In this document: positions 6,923-9,628 of the stretch, one piece after another
Position numbering within the stretch: the first letter of the stretch is position 1
Layout: each line of letters opens with the position of its first letter
NCBI GenBank assembly: GCA_030607655.1
Contig: JAUWJN010000068.1
Span: forward strand, 1 to 9,628
Source: a bacterium
GTDB lineage: Bacteria; Armatimonadota; Zipacnadia; Zipacnadales; Zipacnadaceae
Direction: 5' to 3'
Length of the DNA: 9,628 nt
Made by a program: the position numbers and the translations under genes
The notes under the pieces: generated by a model
The model's input: only the letters and a program-made list of their open reading frames with translations
The model's database searches: none
Told to the model about the DNA's origin: nothing

Positions 6923-7126
6923 ATACTAACTAAAACTAAATGTAGCTCCGCTCTTTGGCTAAGGCCGTAGGAATAATGGGATGAGAATATGACATACTCT
7001 CTCTCTTTCTCGTAGTGGTGCCTATAAGCCAGCAATAAGCCGTAGTCATGCTGGTGCGCCGGCGGCGCATAAATCTAAGGATGGCTTACAATCCGCGTTA
7101 CCCTTGTGAAAGGGGCGTGGATTTTT
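6923..7126 (+). ncRNA. Candidate structured small RNA (or attenuated leader), about 200 nt
   Basis: The RNA is defined by the consensus promoter upstream and the strong intrinsic terminator at 7090-7126, with no ORF of convincing length between. Possible structure includes a closing stem of TGTAGC...CC (6941-6949) with GG...GCTTACA (7079-7090), a hairpin GAGAATATG/CATACTCTC with one mismatch, and two adjacent hairpins CCAGCA/TGCTGG (7029-7034 with 7049-7054) and TGCGCC/GGCGCA (7055-7060 with 7064-7069) that could stack. Length and layout would suit a 6S-like or other regulatory RNA, but I could not match any known family (tmRNA, SRP, RNase P, T-box and common riboswitch signatures were not seen). 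The ends are inferred from signals only. Confidence 0.55.
7090..7126 (+). terminator. Strong intrinsic terminator
   Basis: The outer stem AATCCGCG (7090-7097) pairs with CGTGGATT (7116-7123), eight pairs including one G-U. The inner stem CCCTT (7101-7105) pairs with AAGGG (7110-7114) across a GTGA tetraloop. The T-run is 7122-7126. It lies about 165 nt after the extended -10 promoter's -10 box plus structured RNA, and 257 nt before the pilin-like gene. It could end a small RNA or act as a regulated attenuator. Confidence 0.8.
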
Positions 7127-7166
7127 GTGTGTCACCATAGTTTGAGATTTGTAGTCTGAGCATTGT

Positions 7167-7239
7167 AAGGAGGTGAGCAAAGCCTATGCCATAGGCGGCC
7201 ATCAGTGGCACAAGGTTCCCGCCTGTGGCCAAGCCTGGC
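7167..7239 (+). promoter_or_regulatory. Leader segment with mutually exclusive hairpins and an orphan Shine-Dalgarno
   Basis: AAGGAGGTGA (7167-7176) is a near-perfect ribosome-binding sequence, but the only ATG it serves (7186) is followed by CCA and TAG, a two-codon frame. Two stems compete for the same bases. Hairpin A is GCCTAT/ATAGGC (7182-7187 with 7191-7196). Stem B is GCCATAGGCGG with CCGCCTGTGGC (7188-7198 with 7219-7229), eleven pairs with one G-U. A further hairpin GCCA/TGGC (7228-7231 with 7236-7239) overlaps the end of B. Such alternatives are typical of regulatory leaders, but no ligand or regulator can be named. Confidence 0.45.
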
Positions 7240-7262
7240 AAGCTCATAGTAAAGGAAGGTAG

Positions 7263-7315
7263 GGAGGCAACCAAATCGGTTTTTCATCACCTTTCTTCGC
7301 GATTTGGTTGCCTCC
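7263..7315. repeat. Perfect 16-bp inverted repeat with 21-nt loop
   Basis: GGAGGCAACCAAATCG at 7263-7278 is the exact reverse complement of CGATTTGGTTGCCTCC at 7300-7315. No T-run follows on either strand, so it is not an ordinary terminator. The loop contains TCACCTTTCTT, which can pair over AGGTGA with the orphan ribosome site at 7171-7176. It could be a leader hairpin, a protein-binding or recombination site, or the remnant of a small mobile repeat. Confidence 0.9.
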
Positions 7316-7332
7316 AAACCAGTGTAAGCCTA

Positions 7333-7364
7333 CAACACTTACTTCGCTTGAGCGAGGAGTGTTG
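7333..7364 (+). promoter_or_regulatory. Hairpin immediately upstream of the pilin-like start
   Basis: CAACACT (7333-7339) pairs with AGTGTTG (7358-7364), and CTTCGC (7342-7347) pairs with GCGAGG (7352-7357, one G-U), around a TTGA loop with a two-base bulge. It abuts and partly includes GAGG (7364-7367), a possible ribosome site for the gene at 7383, so it could influence translation. Confidence 0.55.
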
Positions 7365-7382
7365 AGGTAAAATGATGGAAGG

Positions 7383-8192
7383 ATGATAAAGGTGCTTAGC
7401 ACAACAAAAACTGGTCGTAAAGAACGTAAAGGTTTTACCCTAATAGAGTTGCTGGTGGTGATAGCGATCATTGCTATCCTGGCGGCGATTCTATTTCCGG
7501 TCTTCGCGCGGGCGCGGGCCAAAGCCCAGCAGACTGTCTGTCTGAGTAACGTCAAGCAGTTGACTTTGGGTTTCATGATGTACGTGACCGACTGGCAGAA
7601 GTTTCCACTCCACTTTCCGTGCTGGGCGGGGTCTTGGTGGCCCACCCATCCGCCAGGTAGCCCGGAGGGCTGGTCCGATCCCTTCGGTTACATATGGCCC
7701 GAGGACCTCAAACACTGGCCGTGGAAGATTATGCCCTACATTCGTAACGAGGAAATCTTCCGGTGCCCCTCGCAGCCCGATTATCCCCATGATGTGTGGT
7801 GGCTCGACCTTGATGCGCCCTGGTTCAGCTACACTACCAACAACATATATACCAACCACAGCGATCAGGGCGGTATCGCGCTTGATGCCGTCCCCAACCC
7901 GGCGGATATCGTGCTGCTTTCCGAGTGGAATGTAGCCGCCAAGGTCTGCTTGTGGCCGTCTCCCCTGTGCGCCTACACACAACCGGGGGAACCGAAGGTC
8001 TACGGATGGGCACACGTGGCCGCCTGGGAGAGACAGGGGTTGAAGGTGCCGCACCACCGCGGGGCCAACTTCGGCTTCGGCGACGGACACGCCAAGTGGG
8101 CACGTGACGGCACGTTGGGACCGGCCGACTTCGGCCTCGCAGGCGACTTGCCGTGGGATCCAATCAATGAGTGGCGCGAAGGTCTCTTCTAG
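7383..8192 (+). CDS. Type IV pilin-like / pseudopilin protein with H-x9-DG motif
   Basis: This 269-residue protein has a class III prepilin leader: MIKVLSTTKTGRKERKG is cut before Phe18, and the mature helix starts FTLIELLVV with the conserved Glu5 (Glu22). The hydrophobic helix runs to about residue 41 and is followed by ARARAKAQQTVCLSNVKQL. Such proteins are processed and N-methylated by a PilD-type peptidase and assembled into pilus-like or type II-secretion-like filaments. The C-terminus has the H-x9-DG motif (His224, Asp234-Gly235), as in DUF1559-like pseudopilins common in Planctomycetes and Armatimonadota. The variable middle is rich in Trp and Pro, suggesting an extracellular globular domain. 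The start is ATG 7383, with GAGG at 7364-7367 rather distant; a GTG at 7392 with GGAAGG 9 nt upstream is an alternative that leaves the leader intact. The secreted glycosidase gene follows 47 nt later. Confidence 0.88.
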   Translation: MIKVLSTTKTGRKERKGFTLIELLVVIAIIAILAAILFPVFARARAKAQQTVCLSNVKQLTLGFMMYVTDWQKFPLHFPCWAGSWWPTHPPGSPEGWSDPFGYIWPEDLKHWPWKIMPYIRNEEIFRCPSQPDYPHDVWWLDLDAPWFSYTTNNIYTNHSDQGGIALDAVPNPADIVLLSEWNVAAKVCLWPSPLCAYTQPGEPKVYGWAHVAAWERQGLKVPHHRGANFGFGDGHAKWARDGTLGPADFGLAGDLPWDPINEWREGLF

Positions 8193-8225
8193 AGCCCGCG
8201 CTGCTACGAGTATGCAATAACATAT

Positions 8226-8231
8226 GGGAGG
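8226..8231 (+). promoter_or_regulatory. Ribosome-binding site of the secreted glycosidase
   Basis: GGGAGG lies 8 nt before ATG 8240 and fixes this start. The encoded protein begins with a signal peptide, which supports the choice. Confidence 0.8.
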
Positions 8232-8239
8232 TTTTTGTC

Positions 8240-9628
8240 ATGCACTCCAGATCAGTTCCGCCGACAGTTCCATGTCCGAGCCGATCATGTTGGGCTCTCG
8301 TGCTTGCCGTGGTGATGATCAGCGCCGCAGCCTGCGCCGCCGGGGCTGGCGACGCAGTGATCAGCCTCACCGCGCCGCCGCAGGTGAGGTGGGATCGGGC
8401 TTTCACGGTCACCCTGACCCGCGCGCAACCCCCGGATGGGGAGTCCGCCGAGGTCGTTCTGCTGCTAAGCCGGCAGCAGGAAGCCGACGTCACCGATCCG
8501 ATAGTAGGCCGCGCTCAGGCCGCGGCCGCACTTCAGGCCGTGGAGCTACAGGCGCAACTCCCCTCCCGTCTGGGCTGGCGGGACGGTGACTACTACCTCA
8601 TCGCCCAGGTCGGGGGCGAAGAGGCCGCCCGCTCCATCTTTGTGGAATCACGGGATCTGGAGCAAGGTTACGTGCCCCGCAACTACGATCTGGTGGGGGC
8701 GCAGTTGAGCCCAGCGGTCTTCAACGGCCGCTGGCCGCGGGAGACCTTCATCCGGCACTTGCGCTATGAGGTCACCTGGGGTCAGTTCGAGCCGGAACCG
8801 GAGCAGTGGAATGAGCAGGCTTTCGAGGACTTTGGCCGGGTGCTGCTGCAGGCGCGGGACTTGGGCATGACCGTGCTGCCGCTGCTCTCCGGCTGCCCGG
8901 AGTGGGCGGGAGGGCGCTGGTCGCCGCCGGATGCTCCGGCGCTGTGGGCGCGCTTCGTCAACGAGATGCTCAGCCGCTTCACCCCTGCTCCTTACCTGCA
9001 GCAGCACTGGCAGATATGGAACGAGGCGCAAGCGGACACGGGCTTCTGGCACGGGCGGGACATGCAGCAGTACGTGGACAAGGTGCACAACCCTGCCGCT
9101 GATGTCATCCGCAACTATTGGGTGGATTTCAACGGCAACGGGCGCCAGGACGAGGGCGAGCGCTGCCTGGTGGTCTACGGTGGCTGGCCCTGCACTTATG
9201 CCACCGGCGGCAGCTACGCGGAGATGCTCGACTACGGCGGCTGCGGGGAGCGCACCGACATCCTCAGCGGCCACTACATGAATCTCAACGTCGGGGGGAT
9301 GGACTGGTTTGCCAACCGCCATTCGGGATATGTCTACCAGAAGTGGGTCCGGGACGGGCCGGCGATCGGGGTATGGCAGACGGAGAATGGGTGGGGCTAT
9401 GCCACCGACCCGTATTGGCTGCACGACATGTACACCAGCAACCTGCACTGGGCGCTGAATCACAACTGGCACCGTCCTGACCAGTACCGGGACTATTTCT
9501 TCCACTACTATGCGGCCCCGCCCAACAAGGGGCTGTGGTCGCACGGACCCAAGTACCCCAACTTCTGGTCCAAGCGCACATTCATGATGACCAAAGGGGC
9601 GGATCTGGCGCTACCCGGGCAGCGGCCC
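8240..9628 (+). CDS. Secreted clan GH-A-type glycoside hydrolase (partial, C-terminus beyond window)
   Basis: The reading frame is open for 463 codons to the window edge with no stop. The N-terminus (MHSRSVPPTVPCPSRSCW, then ALVLAVVMISAAACAAG) is a signal peptide; Cys32 in AAAC could make it a lipoprotein. Residues about 38-135 look like a beta-sandwich domain (LTAPPQVRWDRAFTVTL). From about 145 a TIM-barrel glycosidase domain follows: LRYEVTWGQFEPEPEQW (typical strand-2 region), then LPLLSGCPEWAGG, then WQIWNEAQ with putative acid/base Glu262, then IGVWQTENGW with putative nucleophile Glu382. The roughly 120-residue spacing fits retaining clan GH-A enzymes such as GH39 or GH5 relatives. An EF-hand-like loop DFNGNGRQDEGE lies at 296-307. 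The substrate is unknown, probably a plant or microbial polysaccharide. The region is GC-richer than the upstream genes, and the complementary strand carries a long spurious ORF. Confidence 0.87.
   Translation, partial: MHSRSVPPTVPCPSRSCWALVLAVVMISAAACAAGAGDAVISLTAPPQVRWDRAFTVTLTRAQPPDGESAEVVLLLSRQQEADVTDPIVGRAQAAAALQAVELQAQLPSRLGWRDGDYYLIAQVGGEEAARSIFVESRDLEQGYVPRNYDLVGAQLSPAVFNGRWPRETFIRHLRYEVTWGQFEPEPEQWNEQAFEDFGRVLLQARDLGMTVLPLLSGCPEWAGGRWSPPDAPALWARFVNEMLSRFTPAPYLQQHWQIWNEAQADTGFWHGRDMQQYVDKVHNPAADVIRNYWVDFNGNGRQDEGERCLVVYGGWPCTYATGGSYAEMLDYGGCGERTDILSGHYMNLNVGGMDWFANRHSGYVYQKWVRDGPAIGVWQTENGWGYATDPYWLHDMYTSNLHWALNHNWHRPDQYRDYFFHYYAAPPNKGLWSHGPKYPNFWSKRTFMMTKGADLALPGQRP

Noticed and set aside
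6923..7126. Identification of the small RNA as 6S RNA, tmRNA, SRP RNA, RNase P RNA or a T-box leader
   Set aside because: Length and promoter/terminator layout would suit 6S RNA, but I could not establish the long closing stem and central bubble, and diagnostic sequences of the other families are absent.
7177..7184. GCAAAGCC resembling the core of the c-di-GMP-I (GEMM) riboswitch, which can precede pilin genes
   Set aside because: The upstream half of that riboswitch (GGCAAACC plus a GNRA-capped hairpin) is not present, and the downstream pairing does not follow the consensus, so the eight-base match is probably chance.
7173..7262. 29-codon frame starting at GTG 7173 inside the leader
   Set aside because: Its start overlaps the Shine-Dalgarno sequence itself, leaving no spacing, and the bases are better explained by competing RNA stems.
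8648..9544. 298-codon open frame on the minus strand
   Set aside because: It is the complement of a + strand frame that has a ribosome site, signal peptide and clan GH-A catalytic motifs. Its Val/Pro/Arg/Leu-rich composition is typical of antisense frames in GC-rich genes.

Overview
The window is a single-direction (+ strand) bacterial segment with two parts. The best taxonomic clue is the pilin-like protein at 7383. Its N-terminus runs FTLIELLVVIAIIAILAAI and then FPVFARARAKAQQ, with a C-terminal H-x9-DG motif. I associate this pattern with Armatimonadota and similar phyla (Planctomycetes-like H-x9-DG pseudopilins). That placement is recalled from experience, not searched. The dihydroorotate dehydrogenase is of the PyrK/PyrD (class 1B, NAD-linked) type.

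Part one, 1-6824, looks like one long co-directional transcription unit. It holds the tail of an unidentified gene, a secreted YbjN-domain protein with an acidic Pro/Glu tail, argH (arginine biosynthesis), pyrK and pyrD (pyrimidine biosynthesis), a six-hairpin glycosidase-like protein, a 92-aa unknown protein and a lipoprotein of the PpiC/SurA type. Spacing is tight (1 to 19 nt) except between argH and pyrK. There, a 106-bp miniature inverted-repeat element (2504-2609) sits across the end of argH and supplies its stop codon. The PpiC lipoprotein appears to lack both conserved parvulin histidines, so it may be a chaperone rather than an isomerase. A small hairpin with a T-rich tail follows it.

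The region 6794-7382 has no convincing protein gene but is full of signals. It has a consensus promoter (TTGACA, 17-bp spacer, extended TGaTATACT) and a strong intrinsic terminator about 200 nt downstream. Together they delimit a candidate small RNA or an attenuated leader. About 250 nt of strongly structured sequence follows, up to the pilin-like gene: two mutually exclusive hairpins, a perfect 16-bp inverted repeat and a further hairpin just before the start codon. This is the most likely place for something undescribed.

Part two, 7383-9628, is GC-richer. It carries the pilin-like protein and then, 47 nt later, the start of a large secreted glycoside hydrolase of clan GH-A type, running off the end of the window (open from 8240 to 9628 without a stop). 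Its two putative catalytic glutamates and an EF-hand-like calcium loop are visible. The pairing suggests an extracellular or surface carbohydrate function, separate from the biosynthetic genes upstream.
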